NCBI GenBank assembly: GCA_020636155.1
Contig: JACJYM010000003.1
Coordinates: 257,819 to 321,818 of the forward strand
Direction: 5' to 3'
DNA length: 64,000 bases
Source of the DNA: Lewinellaceae bacterium
GTDB taxonomy: Bacteria > Bacteroidota > Bacteroidia > Chitinophagales > Saprospiraceae
Both the position numbers and the translations under genes were made by a program. Positions 17,182 through 26,375 of the stretch are shown piece by piece (the stretch's first letter is position 1; every line of letters begins with the position of its first letter). The notes beneath the pieces were generated by a model, which did no database searches, was not told the DNA's origin, and saw only the letters and a program-made list of their open reading frames with translations.

Positions 17182-19581
17182 TTAGTTAATTATAAGGATT
17201 TTCTTGACAATATTGATTGTATTGGTTCGTATCATCACGATATGTAATCCAGTTTTATCAAGATTTGAAGTTGGAATCGATACAAATTTAGAATTTGCAT
17301 CTTTGATATTTGATGAAATTTCTTGACCCAAATCATTTAGAAGAATAATATTGAGTTTATCTTTCGCCAAGTCATCACCAAATTCAATATTTATTAAGTC
17401 TCCTTTTCTGATTGGATTGGGCAAAATGGTAAATTGACTAGAATAGATATCCTTAACGGCATCAGCTTCAAGTATGGTGTGCAGAGTCGTATTTGTTAGA
17501 ATTGCCGGATTTTGGTCAAAATAAATTGCTGCAGTATTTTCTATTTTATCACCTGGATTTAGTTCAGATACCGGCTTTATGCGATACCGTATATAACCGT
17601 GACTTTGGCTTTCATTAGTGGTGCTGTCTGGTAGAAATATTTGAGGAAATACAAATCTAATTTCCCGTCCATTAATTGCCACATGATATGAATGACTTGC
17701 ATCTAAAGGTTTGAACGATTTGAGATCCAATTGGTCAGACAATTGATCTACTATGACTATATTTTCAGCAGGGTAGTTCCCTGTATTTTGAAATCGGATG
17801 GTATAAACTATTGTTTCGTTGGTGTCTATATAATTATTAGATCCTCTATTAATATTAGATAGCTTATCATTTGGGTCAAATGAGCAAAGTAATTGATTTT
17901 CATAAGAAGCTTCAAATACGGGAACTTCAAGGTTATTTCTATTGACAATGAGATTGGCATTTAACTTTATTTGTTCTCCAATGGATTCTGGGCCGTCAAC
18001 GATAAATTCGGGAAATAAACTTAACTCTTGGCTAGGAAGTATTTCTAAATACTTAGAAATTTCATTTTGATTCATTTGGTACTGCATCAAAGTATTAGCT
18101 GAAGGAGTGATATTATTGGAAAATTGGAACGTAATCTTACCAACGATGGTGTCAGAACCAGTATTACGTATTGTGCAGTTTGCTTTCGTAATTTCATTGC
18201 ATACGGCATCCGCCATCTCTATCTGGCCAATAGCACTTAGTTTTTCGACATTATATTGTAATCCAAAAGTTAAATCCTCTGAAGAATATCTGTTTTGACT
18301 GCGGTGAATGGTTGTTTGACTAGTACCCTTGGTGAGTATTAAATCACTATCCTTGATTATATCTATGGTCAAGGATGTGTCTTGAAAGGTGGTATTGATA
18401 TTGCCTGAGTTGCCGGTATAGTAATTTTTACCATTGAGTAAAAAATTTATATTATTCATGGCGAATTCACCTGAATCTTTTCGACCATTTCCATTGGTAT
18501 CATAAAAGCAATGGATAGTAATGTCGGAAAAATCACTTGTATGGTTTGCAGATAGGTTTAGGTTAAATTTTTGGTCAAAAATACCGGCGATTCTTATCAA
18601 TTCAACTTCGATATAGTTATTATCAACGGCATAATTATAGAGCTTTACAGCAGCCTCATGCTGTAGATTGTCCTCCGAGGTGAGGGTGAGCATCCCTTTA
18701 TATACGAGTTTGTCCGTTTTATCTGCTCCAATGAAGGATTTTATTTTAAACAGTGCGGAGAGCATAATTGTTCCCCATGAAAAACCATCTCTATCTTGCG
18801 GCCCATAAGCTAAATCGCTCATGGTATTCACTTCCTTGTCATCATTCGTTTTTATTTTGGTGAATAATTTGGTATCACTATAGGTCGCATATTTGTCTGG
18901 GCCGCTCACCTGTGGTATGGGTCCAAAGCCATCATATTCTGTCATAAAAGATTGGGCAAAATATTCCTGAAATGATTCCGATACACCTCCATTATCTACA
19001 GAAGCCACCATAAGCTGATCCATATAGTAATCCATTAAGGCACAAGCTATCCAATGTCCGTCAGTAGCAGTACCCACAGCTTTTCCAAATGCAATAAGAT
19101 TGTCAGATGAACTTGCTTTAGTGTATAGCAAATTAGTTTCATCATTAGGATTGACACTAATTTTATTGATAATATTTAAATCCGATACTCCTAGGAATCC
19201 TGTCTTCTCATCTAAATATTTTTTAGCATGAGTCAAATACCATATAGCCATCGCTCCTTTGTATTCATCGCTGCCAACAGAAAAATCCAAATTGTTGTCT
19301 TCATTACATGCCGGAGTGGCCAACTCAAAGTACTCACTTTCTATACAATAAACTGCTTCCTGCTGGCTATTAAGTGTAAGGTTGATATATGGATTCTTGG
19401 TTTTATCAAGATAAAAATTGTTATTCGCAAATGCCGCAGAGGGAATTGGTAGTTGGACATAGCCACTAAAAGGCCCAACAAGTATATTATTAGTACCTGC
19501 TTGTGTTTGGGATTTCAGCTGAACCAAAGCCAGCAATAAGCATAAAACTAATAGTGTTCTTTTCATTTTTTTAAATTTCAT
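17182..19581 (-). CDS. Secreted T9SS protein with degenerate gluzincin domain
   Basis: A 799-residue protein with a signal peptide (an ATG six codons in gives a shorter variant, MKRTLLVLC). Residues ~105-340 match the layout of M4/M36 metallopeptidases: a YLTHAKKYLDE helix (115-125), the position of HExxH occupied by GHWIACALMDYY (175-186), and the downstream Glu helix as GGVSESFQEYF (198-208). The HExxH Glu and second His are missing, so zinc catalysis looks lost. A Cna/SdrD-like linker follows, with FYDTNGNGRKDSGE near residue 360. Then comes a DUF11/DUF7619-like domain beginning SFDPNDK (~580-720) and a C-terminal type A sorting domain (~725-799). Likely an extracellular or surface binding protein. 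Confidence 0.8.
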   Translation of the reverse strand: MKFKKMKRTLLVLCLLLALVQLKSQTQAGTNNILVGPFSGYVQLPIPSAAFANNNFYLDKTKNPYINLTLNSQQEAVYCIESEYFELATPACNEDNNLDFSVGSDEYKGAMAIWYLTHAKKYLDEKTGFLGVSDLNIINKISVNPNDETNLLYTKASSSDNLIAFGKAVGTATDGHWIACALMDYYMDQLMVASVDNGGVSESFQEYFAQSFMTEYDGFGPIPQVSGPDKYATYSDTKLFTKIKTNDDKEVNTMSDLAYGPQDRDGFSWGTIMLSALFKIKSFIGADKTDKLVYKGMLTLTSEDNLQHEAAVKLYNYAVDNNYIEVELIRIAGIFDQKFNLNLSANHTSDFSDITIHCFYDTNGNGRKDSGEFAMNNINFLLNGKNYYTGNSGNINTTFQDTSLTIDIIKDSDLILTKGTSQTTIHRSQNRYSSEDLTFGLQYNVEKLSAIGQIEMADAVCNEITKANCTIRNTGSDTIVGKITFQFSNNITPSANTLMQYQMNQNEISKYLEILPSQELSLFPEFIVDGPESIGEQIKLNANLIVNRNNLEVPVFEASYENQLLCSFDPNDKLSNINRGSNNYIDTNETIVYTIRFQNTGNYPAENIVIVDQLSDQLDLKSFKPLDASHSYHVAINGREIRFVFPQIFLPDSTTNESQSHGYIRYRIKPVSELNPGDKIENTAAIYFDQNPAILTNTTLHTILEADAVKDIYSSQFTILPNPIRKGDLINIEFGDDLAKDKLNIILLNDLGQEISSNIKDANSKFVSIPTSNLDKTGLHIVMIRTNTINIVKKILIIN

Positions 19582-19941
19582 TTTTTGTTATACAAATATT
19601 GTTTTGATCATTTCCTTGTCATTATTGTCTGAATCGCAGATTACCACGGATTTTTGGATTCCACAGATATTCCTCCCCCGCTCTTCGAGCACCCCCTCCA
19701 GAGAGGGATTGGTGTTTCTGCGTCATCCGTGTTATCCTTCTAATCTGTGATTCTGACATTTTACTTTCTTTATTATTTATATTTTTTCTTGCTCTTTTCT
19801 TACTATTGTATAGTAGCTCGGATACAGGCTGAGAGGACCGTGTTTCTTATTTTGTCATTTCGAACTTACCGAGAAATCAACTTTTGTTCATTACTCAATT
19901 CTTTTTTATTAATCATTCGCTTTCTCTTTTTGTCTTTTCAA
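19582..19941. other. Intergenic region with degraded dispersed-repeat motifs
   Basis: No convincing gene. GAATCGCAGATTA (19630-19642) and the inversely related TAATCTGTGATTC near 19740 frame an inverted arrangement that includes a CACGGAT/ATCCGTG pair. Near 19853 is TTGTCATTTCGAACTTACC, then GAGAAATC, the shape of a dispersed intergenic motif I recall from other Bacteroidota. It marks the start of the accessory stretch at 19.9-24.6 kb. Confidence 0.4.
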
Positions 19942-20676
19942 TTATAAGCTATCGGGTTTACTCTCCAATAGCTTTGCATATTCTTTCGGTCTTAACATGT
20001 AATGTAAATCAATTACCTTCTTTATTCCACTGCTTGCCTCAAAAAAATAATTAGATATATCATCAGACGCAAATTTTTCCTTATCCGACAACCAATTGTA
20101 TTGGGCTCGAACAAAAAACTCTACTGCCTCTTTATAAGCTTGGGCATACGCCTCATCACTAATTTCATTATATATCAACATTCTTGTCATACGAGAACTT
20201 GGACCCCCACCACCGATAAAAACCTGAAACTCTTTATCATGCTTATGACCTTGTCTCTCCAACATATCTAACTCATACATTTTTTCAATAGAGTAATTCG
20301 GTCTACTCCATGCAAAAAAAGATTCTAAACGATCAACCAATATCTCAAATATCATAGCTGCCATATCATTGATGGAGTCTAAAGTCCCGTCTAAACGGAA
20401 CAATTTTTTATCAAGAAAAATCACTTTCTTACTTTCTTTTCCAAAAAACCTTACCATATAAGCATTAATCTTCTTATTCTGAACATTTAAAGAAATCATG
20501 AACGAACGGTCAATATGCAAATTGGCAGACCCAACATATTCTATAAATCCCGTATCTGTCTCCTTCTTATACAAAAAATCAGCAACATACTCCCAATCAT
20601 TATTTTCAAGGTAGTGACTCATCTTTTGTGCCAATTTTTTATTGACTCTTCCTACATATTTTTTGTCTAGAAACAT
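19942..20676 (-). CDS. Hypothetical 244-residue protein
   Basis: A cytoplasmic, charged, mixed alpha/beta protein with no signal peptide or membrane segment. It has a central Gly-rich loop (FIGGGGPSSRMTR) and a helical C-terminus. I recognise no family. It starts one base after a TAA that closes an alternative reading frame of the upstream gene, so the two are probably translated together. The unknown partners and apparent decay nearby are compatible with a polymorphic immunity or accessory cluster, but no toxin gene is seen. Confidence 0.65.
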   Translation of the reverse strand: MFLDKKYVGRVNKKLAQKMSHYLENNDWEYVADFLYKKETDTGFIEYVGSANLHIDRSFMISLNVQNKKINAYMVRFFGKESKKVIFLDKKLFRLDGTLDSINDMAAMIFEILVDRLESFFAWSRPNYSIEKMYELDMLERQGHKHDKEFQVFIGGGGPSSRMTRMLIYNEISDEAYAQAYKEAVEFFVRAQYNWLSDKEKFASDDISNYFFEASSGIKKVIDLHYMLRPKEYAKLLESKPDSL

Positions 20677-20759
20677 ATTAGTTTAATATTTTATAAAACA
20701 TTCTAATTTCATAGTTGCCATCAACCTCTACATGCTGGGTATATGATTTATGAAAATGA

Positions 20760-21554
20760 TCAATAGCAACCATCTAAAGTGGACAAATAGCCACCATTCC
20801 ATTTGTTAAAATCATCAAAGCTCCAAATCATCTCTCCACTATCTTTATCTATAGCTAATATTTGACCCTTTTCTACAAATAAAAGTACTATTTTTTCATC
20901 AATGATTCTGGTTTTCATGAACTGCAATCTTTCGTATCGTGGCAAAGATCTATCCGTAAGGTAATCCATAATAGACCGATGCCAAATCAAATTCTCGTTC
21001 TTGTCTAGCAAAGCAAAATCTCTTATTCTCTCCTCTGAGCTATAATAAATCTTATCTCCTATCTGTAGCGTACCCAATGTTTGAAAAAAGAAAGAACCAT
21101 CTCTTAATTTTAAGCTACTCGAATAATTATAATCCCGTGTTCCATCATACCAAAAAATCAAATATTTGGATAATTCAGGTCTGACAAGACCTCCGCCACT
21201 AATAGTAACATGATCATTACAAGTAATGTTAACATAATTGCTAGGTGCAACTCCGACATATTCAATACTATAAATTTTTTCGGTTCTATAATTGTCTAAG
21301 TCAGTCATATAAACATCATTATCATAACTAGCCCATACAATAGCGTTTTTTATCAGACCATAAGTCTTAACTTCTTTTTTTACAACCTGTTCAAACCTAT
21401 TATTCTCAAATTTGAATATTCCTTGTTCGAATCCGGGAGTAAAACGTTTGTGAATATCCTTCCTGCGGGGTAACATAAAATAAAATACCCCATCCATTAG
21501 ATATTCCCCTTGGGAATCCCGAATAATTTCTATAAGTTCTGCCTTAATATTCAT
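20760..21554 (-). CDS. Beta-propeller-like protein, probably frameshifted near its C-terminus
   Basis: A 264-residue protein of repeated beta strands with aromatic and Asp-rich turns (VLLFVEKGQILAIDKDSGEMI-type segments). This is typical of PQQ/WD-like propellers, and there is no signal peptide. The frame closes at 20760. A neighbouring frame continues at once with VAIDHFHKSYTQHVEVDG and so on for ~30 coding-looking residues to a TAA at 20678-20680, directly abutting the next gene's ATG. The natural protein was probably ~290 residues and a single-base indel near 20765 has shortened it, or the sequence has an error. Its ATG overlaps the upstream stop (TAATG). Confidence 0.65.
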   Translation of the reverse strand: MNIKAELIEIIRDSQGEYLMDGVFYFMLPRRKDIHKRFTPGFEQGIFKFENNRFEQVVKKEVKTYGLIKNAIVWASYDNDVYMTDLDNYRTEKIYSIEYVGVAPSNYVNITCNDHVTISGGGLVRPELSKYLIFWYDGTRDYNYSSSLKLRDGSFFFQTLGTLQIGDKIYYSSEERIRDFALLDKNENLIWHRSIMDYLTDRSLPRYERLQFMKTRIIDEKIVLLFVEKGQILAIDKDSGEMIWSFDDFNKWNGGYLSTLDGCY

Positions 21555-21794
21555 TATGGAAACATTTTGATATACCAGTCATCCAACTGCGATAAATTGG
21601 ATTTAAAAACCCCATGGTCTCGATTTCTAAACGAGATGCGGTATGCTCGCCCTCCACTTTCATATTCCATAAATATAGCCTCTAATTGTTGCTAAATTTA
21701 ATACTTCTACAGCTATCTGCCTCTCATTATCCTTATAATTTAATGCACTACAATATATATTATCTTCTACTTTGGATATTATTCCTAATCTCAA
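21554..21794 (-). pseudogene. Small frameshifted ORF of ~80 residues
   Basis: Two abutting frames read as one protein. A TTG-started frame (21794 to a TGA at 21660) gives LGIISKVEDNIYCSAL and so on to ATIRGYIYGI. The next frame (ATG at 21670) gives MEYESGGRAYRISFRN and ends WYIKMFP with a TAA at 21554-21556. The first follows the DUF1905 stop by 3 bp and the second overlaps the propeller gene's ATG, so position and composition both suggest a real gene with a +/-1 shift near 21668. Family unknown. Confidence 0.4.
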
Positions 21795-21797
21795 AGG

Positions 21798-22097
21798 TCA
21801 TAAATATATAGTCAAATTTATATTTTCGGTCGTATTAAGTTTTACCAATTTTCTTATTTTAGATTTTATGGGTAAGAGATAAGTCTTTGATTTTGAATCG
21901 TACCATATTGCTGACTCCCATTCTATGTCTCCAATCTTTGCCCGAGTTTTCATTCGACCCCAACCTTCTTCCTGAAAAGCTAGATTGGTTCTAATTTCTT
22001 TTGACATTTCTAAAGGTAAAGAGACAAAAAACCAGCCTCCGGGTGAATCATGTTGCCACATTTTTACGGAAAATTCGTATCTAATGTTTTGATTCAT
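21798..22097 (-). CDS. DUF1905 domain protein
   Basis: A 99-residue small beta barrel matching the DUF1905 pattern: an FSVKMWQHDSPGGWFFVSLP start, a central GWGRMKTRAKIGDIEW, and an end YLLPIKSKIRKLVKL. Family members stand alone or are fused to YdeI/OmpD-associated domains, and the function is not known to me. It is the first gene of a coupled minus-strand group running to 19942. The gap at 22098-22288 shows nothing. Confidence 0.75.
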   Translation of the reverse strand: MNQNIRYEFSVKMWQHDSPGGWFFVSLPLEMSKEIRTNLAFQEEGWGRMKTRAKIGDIEWESAIWYDSKSKTYLLPIKSKIRKLVKLNTTENINLTIYL

Positions 22098-22288
22098 AAT
22101 TTTACCTTTATTAAAGCCAATCTATATTGAGGACGTAAAATAGGGTTTTAATACTAAAATATTTCATTCCGTAATAGGTAGGTTCATTTACACGACTACC
22201 TAAGTCACTTTTTTTAAGTGAATAAAGTATAAATTGAGGCCATGGAGTTATTCAAATATTACTCAGGGAATTCATTACAATTCATTTG

Positions 22289-22693
22289 TTAGGATAATTT
22301 TTTAATAATTAGGGTAGCTAAATAGACTTCTAGCATGCTTAATGGAATTGCAAAATATAAAATTGGATAGGGTAAAACACCCATGTTTGCAATAACTACC
22401 CACATCAGAACAAATGCCATAAACCAAACCAAAAAGGTCGTTGCCATCAATGAGAATTTCTTTGCAATAAAATAAATCGAAATTGCCAATAATAGTGACC
22501 ACACTCCCCAAATAGCACCATTAATAGGCTGAGAAGGAAATATTAACCCTAAATTTTGGTAGTGTTCAGTCCAATAATTTTTCAATAATAACTCGTTTCG
22601 GACAAATTCTGATATGCTAATCCATATTGTTGCTAGTACGATAGGTATCACCGATTTCTTAAAAGTCATCATTTTTGATTTTAAGTTATCCAC
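22289..22693 (-). CDS. Hypothetical four-TM membrane protein
   Basis: A 134-residue protein with four predicted transmembrane helices (about 12-32, 58-78, 82-102 and 108-130) and short loops. No motif is recognisable. Its basic N-terminus suggests a cytoplasmic N-end. The next ATG after the start (MMTFKKS) is an alternative start. Confidence 0.65.
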   Translation of the reverse strand: MDNLKSKMMTFKKSVIPIVLATIWISISEFVRNELLLKNYWTEHYQNLGLIFPSQPINGAIWGVWSLLLAISIYFIAKKFSLMATTFLVWFMAFVLMWVVIANMGVLPYPILYFAIPLSMLEVYLATLIIKKLS

Positions 22694-22772
22694 AATTGTA
22701 AGAAAAGTTTATCACAATTTCTTGAGATTTGAGAAATTGAAATTATCAAATAAATCTTGTCTTTTCACAGGA

Positions 22773-23777
22773 TTATATTTTTACTGTCCAATCAATAATT
22801 GTATTCAGTGCATTTTCTGTGATATAATAAGGCGATATTTTGCTCTTTGGATTGGATTTATCATTCAAATAGTGGCTGGCTTTATCAATGATCGAAATCG
22901 AAATATTTGGGTTTTTTAGTCCTTTTAATATTTCGACTTCATTATTACAACTCACCGTTTTGTCTTCTGTTCCTATGATATAAAGCATTGGTATCTCGCA
23001 AGATTGGTAAGTTACTTCATGATTTTGTTTCATTAGGTCAATTATGACCTCTTTAATGATGTGTTTACCTTTTCCAAAATTCAACTCTTTCATGATTGCT
23101 TTAGCCTTGTTTTTGGAAGCCTGATAGTCTTCGTCTGGGCAAACAGAGTTCCTTACAAGGTCTATAAACTGGATCACTTCCTCGGTTGTTTTTCCCTTCA
23201 CAGTAAAGAATCCCACAATATTAGTAGTGGCTTGATATGTTAGAAATGCTCCATTATTTTCTACCGGTGTTGCCATTTGGATAATAAAGTCAAAATCACA
23301 ACCATTTTCTAAGGCACCTATAGACGCAATACCTCCTAGGCTATGACCAAGTATTCCGATTTTTTTATCATAGAGTATTTCTAATTTTTTTAAGTACATA
23401 AATGCAGAAACGACATCTTTTTGGAGTAAAGTTGCAGTTTCAGTGTCCGTATTATACTTTCCTCCTGACTTGCCAATTCCTCTATCGTCGAATCTAAAAA
23501 CAGCAATTTGGTTAGTCAAAAATTCATTTGCCAATACAAAATGCGAATGACGAGTGTTTTTACCACTACCAGGTACAATGATAACTACTTTGGAGAACTC
23601 ATTGGCTGGGTATATCAAGCTTCCAGAAAGTTTTATACCGTCCTCTCGACTTGTAAATTCAATTTCCTGACTCTTTAATTGTTCAGATAGTTCTATTTTT
23701 TGTTCATTGCGGAATATATTTTGAGCATAAGTTAACTTCGCTGAACAAATGAATAAAATCACGAAGAGTGGTTTCAT
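22773..23777 (-). CDS. Exported alpha/beta hydrolase
   Basis: A signal peptide starts at the ATG at 23777 (MKPLFVILFICS, cut after TYAQ). An ATG six codons upstream is also open. The alpha/beta hydrolase fold shows the oxyanion region IVPGSGKNTRHSHF, the nucleophile elbow GHSLGG, a late Asp in IIGTEDKTVS and a His in IDKASHYLND, which form a full Ser-Asp-His triad. It resembles periplasmic prolyl-oligopeptidase-like or acyl-esterase proteins (YqiA/BAAT-like). The substrate is unknown. Confidence 0.85.
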   Translation of the reverse strand: MKPLFVILFICSAKLTYAQNIFRNEQKIELSEQLKSQEIEFTSREDGIKLSGSLIYPANEFSKVVIIVPGSGKNTRHSHFVLANEFLTNQIAVFRFDDRGIGKSGGKYNTDTETATLLQKDVVSAFMYLKKLEILYDKKIGILGHSLGGIASIGALENGCDFDFIIQMATPVENNGAFLTYQATTNIVGFFTVKGKTTEEVIQFIDLVRNSVCPDEDYQASKNKAKAIMKELNFGKGKHIIKEVIIDLMKQNHEVTYQSCEIPMLYIIGTEDKTVSCNNEVEILKGLKNPNISISIIDKASHYLNDKSNPKSKISPYYITENALNTIIDWTVKI

Positions 23778-24030
23778 GTTTTGATAATTAATCATATTGG
23801 AGGTAAATATAGTGAATTGAGGATATTGTTAAAGCTCATCCAGCAATGTGATGGACTTAATGCTCGGTATTACAGTATCCTCTCCATTAATACCTTGATT
23901 TTCATCAATTCTTTCAAGAATTTAGCAAGTTGTCATTAATAAAGAATTGAAACCAACAAAGAAGTGAACATGTAGATTAACAGACTTGTGCCTCGAATTT
24001 TATTTGGGAATCATTAAATAATCTTATTGC

Positions 24031-24078
24031 GGTTAGCTTCATGCCGGGTGGTATCCAACCATAATAAGGCTTATATAT
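24031..24078 (-). repeat. Repeat family A, diverged copy 3 (inverted)
   Basis: Read on the minus strand, this contains a small hairpin followed by CCGGCATGAAGC, corresponding to the GACCCAGCATGAAGC core of the copies at 6951 and 8617, plus an AATAAGGCTT flank. It lies 10 bp downstream of the VOC-family gene. The rest of the gap (23796-24030) shows nothing that I can name. Confidence 0.4.
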
Positions 24079-24087
24079 TGTTGATTA

Positions 24088-24594
24088 TTAATACTTTAGT
24101 TCTGATAATATTATTTTCTTTTGTTTCAAGGTGTTTTTTATTGCCTTCTCCCTGACTTCAGGGTCATCATTGTTAATTAGGTCAAAATATTCAACTGGAA
24201 CAACTTGCCATGATAATCCATATTTGTCTTTACACCAGCCACAAGAGCTCTCCTGTCCACCGTTTGTAGTCAATGCGTTCCAAAAATAATCCGTTTCATC
24301 TTGGTCTTTTGTATTAATTATCAAGGAGAATGACTCATTAAATTTTTGAAATGGACCTGCCGCTAAAATGCTTAATTCCATGCCGGCAATTTCAATTATT
24401 GCTGTTTCAAAATCTCCTCCTCCAATTTCTGGTGGATTCGTGTATTTGTGGTGTTCTTTGAGGTTACCTTCTTTAAATATGGAAAGGTAATAATCGGCAA
24501 CTGCTTTAGCATCGGTTGTTTCTACCCAAATGGAGGGTGTAATTTTTTGAGTAATAATATTTATTAAATTATTCCCACAGCCAATTCCACCCAT
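24088..24594 (-). CDS. PhnB-like VOC (glyoxalase) superfamily protein
   Basis: A 168-residue protein with a 3-demethylubiquinone-9-methyltransferase/PhnB-type VOC domain: ITPSIWVETTDAKAVADYY, FKEGNLK, an AGMELSILAAGP strand, and the closing GLSWQVVPVEYF. The family has paired beta-alpha-beta-beta-beta units; many members lack metal ligands and have no known reaction. The only available ATG (24594) overlaps the end of the upstream gene by 31 bp in another frame, so a non-ATG start a few codons later is possible. Confidence 0.8.
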   Translation of the reverse strand: MGGIGCGNNLINIITQKITPSIWVETTDAKAVADYYLSIFKEGNLKEHHKYTNPPEIGGGDFETAIIEIAGMELSILAAGPFQKFNESFSLIINTKDQDETDYFWNALTTNGGQESSCGWCKDKYGLSWQVVPVEYFDLINNDDPEVREKAIKNTLKQKKIILSELKY

Positions 24595-24854
24595 ATCAAT
24601 CCAAATACTATCAAGGCAGCGATGACGTAAAGAAATTTCTTTTTAGGATTAGAAATATACATCAGAAAATAATCGATGAATACTCCTGTGATGAACAACA
24701 AAATGCCCATCACTACAAAGTCGAGCATCGTCCAATGAACTTCTTCTGTGAATTGCATCGCAATGAATGAAATACTCAACATCGCTACGTCAATTACCAG
24801 TATTCGACCTAAATGCATGGTTTTTAGCTTATTAATTAAACAATTTTCAGCCAT
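24564..24854 (-). CDS. Small three-TM membrane protein
   Basis: A 96-residue protein with three membrane helices (about 18-36, 43-64 and 73-95) and the typical core AMQFTEEVHWTMLDFVVMG. This core is shared by a widespread Bacteroidota small integral membrane family of unknown function. An internal ATG (MHLGRILV) would trim 12 residues. It overlaps the start of the VOC gene. Confidence 0.7.
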   Translation of the reverse strand: MAENCLINKLKTMHLGRILVIDVAMLSISFIAMQFTEEVHWTMLDFVVMGILLFITGVFIDYFLMYISNPKKKFLYVIAALIVFGLIWVELAVGII

Positions 24855-24897
24855 ATAAATCGGGTTTATTTGTGAGTAATTGTCTCGTAATCAATTT

Positions 24898-25551
24898 CTA
24901 CTTCCATTCTGCAATTTCCGTAATATTTCCTTTCACCACATCCCCAATCTTAACTAAAACTTTTGTTCCCACGGGAAGATATAAATCTACACGGGATCCT
25001 AATTTTATAAAACCCATATCTTCTCCCTGTATGACTTTGTTGCCTTCGCCCACGTACCACACGATTCTCCTTGCCAATGCACCGGCTACCTGCCGAATCA
25101 GGATTGATTTGCCACCAGTGGTTTCATACACCGTCGTTGTCCTTTCATTGACGGTAGAGGCTTTCGGCTCCCAAGCGGCAAGATACTTTCCGGGATGGTA
25201 CTTAAAGTATCTGACGATACCCGATACGGGATTTCTATTAACATGAACATTGAGCGGGGACATGAATACAGACACCATTAACCGTTTGTCTTTGAAATAT
25301 TCGTTTTCCTCCGTTTCTTCGATGACCACGATTTTGCCGTCGGCAGGACAAAGTATTTTATCAGGTAGTAGTCCCTTTAATTTTCTATCCGGGTTTCTAA
25401 AAAATGACACTAAAAACAGCCATAATGCCAATAAAACGAGACCAATCGGCCAACACAACCAGCACACATACCGGCACAAAACCCATGTTACAATGGCAAA
25501 TAATATCCCGGAAACCATGAGGGTAGCATATCCTTCTTTATGAATTGTCAT
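24898..25551 (-). CDS. psd: Phosphatidylserine decarboxylase, short form
   Basis: A 217-residue proenzyme. I start it at the ATG at 25551 (MTIHKEGYATL, the usual family N-terminus) rather than an in-frame codon 19 residues upstream that would overlap cdsA. A membrane hairpin lies at residues ~10-50. Conserved segments are CPADGKIV (68-75), MSPLNVHVNRNP and the self-cleavage site LGSRVD (Gly185/Ser186), where the pyruvoyl group forms. It converts phosphatidylserine to phosphatidylethanolamine at the inner membrane. It lies 2 bp downstream of cdsA, so phospholipid genes are grouped. Confidence 0.95.
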   Translation of the reverse strand: MTIHKEGYATLMVSGILFAIVTWVLCRYVCWLCWPIGLVLLALWLFLVSFFRNPDRKLKGLLPDKILCPADGKIVVIEETEENEYFKDKRLMVSVFMSPLNVHVNRNPVSGIVRYFKYHPGKYLAAWEPKASTVNERTTTVYETTGGKSILIRQVAGALARRIVWYVGEGNKVIQGEDMGFIKLGSRVDLYLPVGTKVLVKIGDVVKGNITEIAEWK

Positions 25552-25553
25552 GT

Positions 25554-26375
25554 CTAATTTATTTGTGTAATTGAGTTCAAATATAAAACCATTAAAACAA
25601 ATGGCCATACATAGATAAAACTATCGAAGCGATCCCAAAATCCGCCATGTCCCGGCAGTATATTCCCAGAATCTTTTAAGCCAAATTCTCGCTTTACTGA
25701 AGATTGATAAAGGTCGCCGTACGTACCAAAAATGGAACAGATTAAGGCTAATAAAATCATCGTTTTCAAATCAAAATTTGAAAATTTAGCAAGGATTATT
25801 GCGACCAACAAAGTGCCAATTGCACCGCCAATGAAGCCTTCCCATGTTTTATTTGGACTTACCCTTTCGAAGAGTTTGTATTTTCCTATTTTTGAGCCAA
25901 TAAGGTAAGCAAAACTATCATTTGACCATATTAGTAGCAGAATAATCAAAAGGATGTTCATGCTAAAAGACTCTATCGGGTTATTGATTAAATAAAATAG
26001 AAACAAAACGGCCGGGATGATCATGTAAAAGAACAAATATCTTGAATGCCAGGTGAGATTTTGATTATTTAAATAAATGGTGACCAACAAAAACAAATTG
26101 AAAAGGCAACACAAGGCCAATAAGATGATATAAGCTCCCGGCGAATACTGCGTTTTAAAAGCGTAAAATACCAATGCCATGAGTGCCGCCACTATGAAAT
26201 AGGAATGCCATCTAATGTCTTGAAGTTTATTAATATTAGCGAATTCTGTTCCTGCTAGTATCGCTACCAATGCCACAAATATCATCGCGGTAACATTGCC
26301 GCTCAACACCAAAGCTAGTACGGTGGCACCAAATACGATGGCGGTTTTGGTTCTTATTTTAAGTTTTTGGTCCAT
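25554..26375 (-). CDS. cdsA: Phosphatidate cytidylyltransferase
   Basis: A polytopic protein of ~273 residues (start taken at MDQKLKIR, 26375; a 7-residue longer frame is open). It carries the CDP-diglyceride synthetase signature S-x-K-R-x4-K-D...G-H-G-G-x-x-D-R-x-D as SSVKREFGLKDSGNILPGHG then GFWDRFDS. The SPNKTWEGF loop is also present. It makes CDP-diacylglycerol, the precursor of phosphatidylserine and phosphatidylglycerol. It lies between the CPBP protease and psd with overlap or minimal spacing, forming an operon. Confidence 0.95.
   Translation of the reverse strand: MDQKLKIRTKTAIVFGATVLALVLSGNVTAMIFVALVAILAGTEFANINKLQDIRWHSYFIVAALMALVFYAFKTQYSPGAYIILLALCCLFNLFLLVTIYLNNQNLTWHSRYLFFYMIIPAVLFLFYLINNPIESFSMNILLIILLLIWSNDSFAYLIGSKIGKYKLFERVSPNKTWEGFIGGAIGTLLVAIILAKFSNFDLKTMILLALICSIFGTYGDLYQSSVKREFGLKDSGNILPGHGGFWDRFDSFIYVWPFVLMVLYLNSITQIN

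Noticed and set aside
19747..19947. A 66-codon hydrophobic plus-strand ORF
   Set aside because: Phe/Leu/Tyr richness simply reflects T-rich DNA in an intergenic region; overlaps a repeat motif and the end of a real gene.
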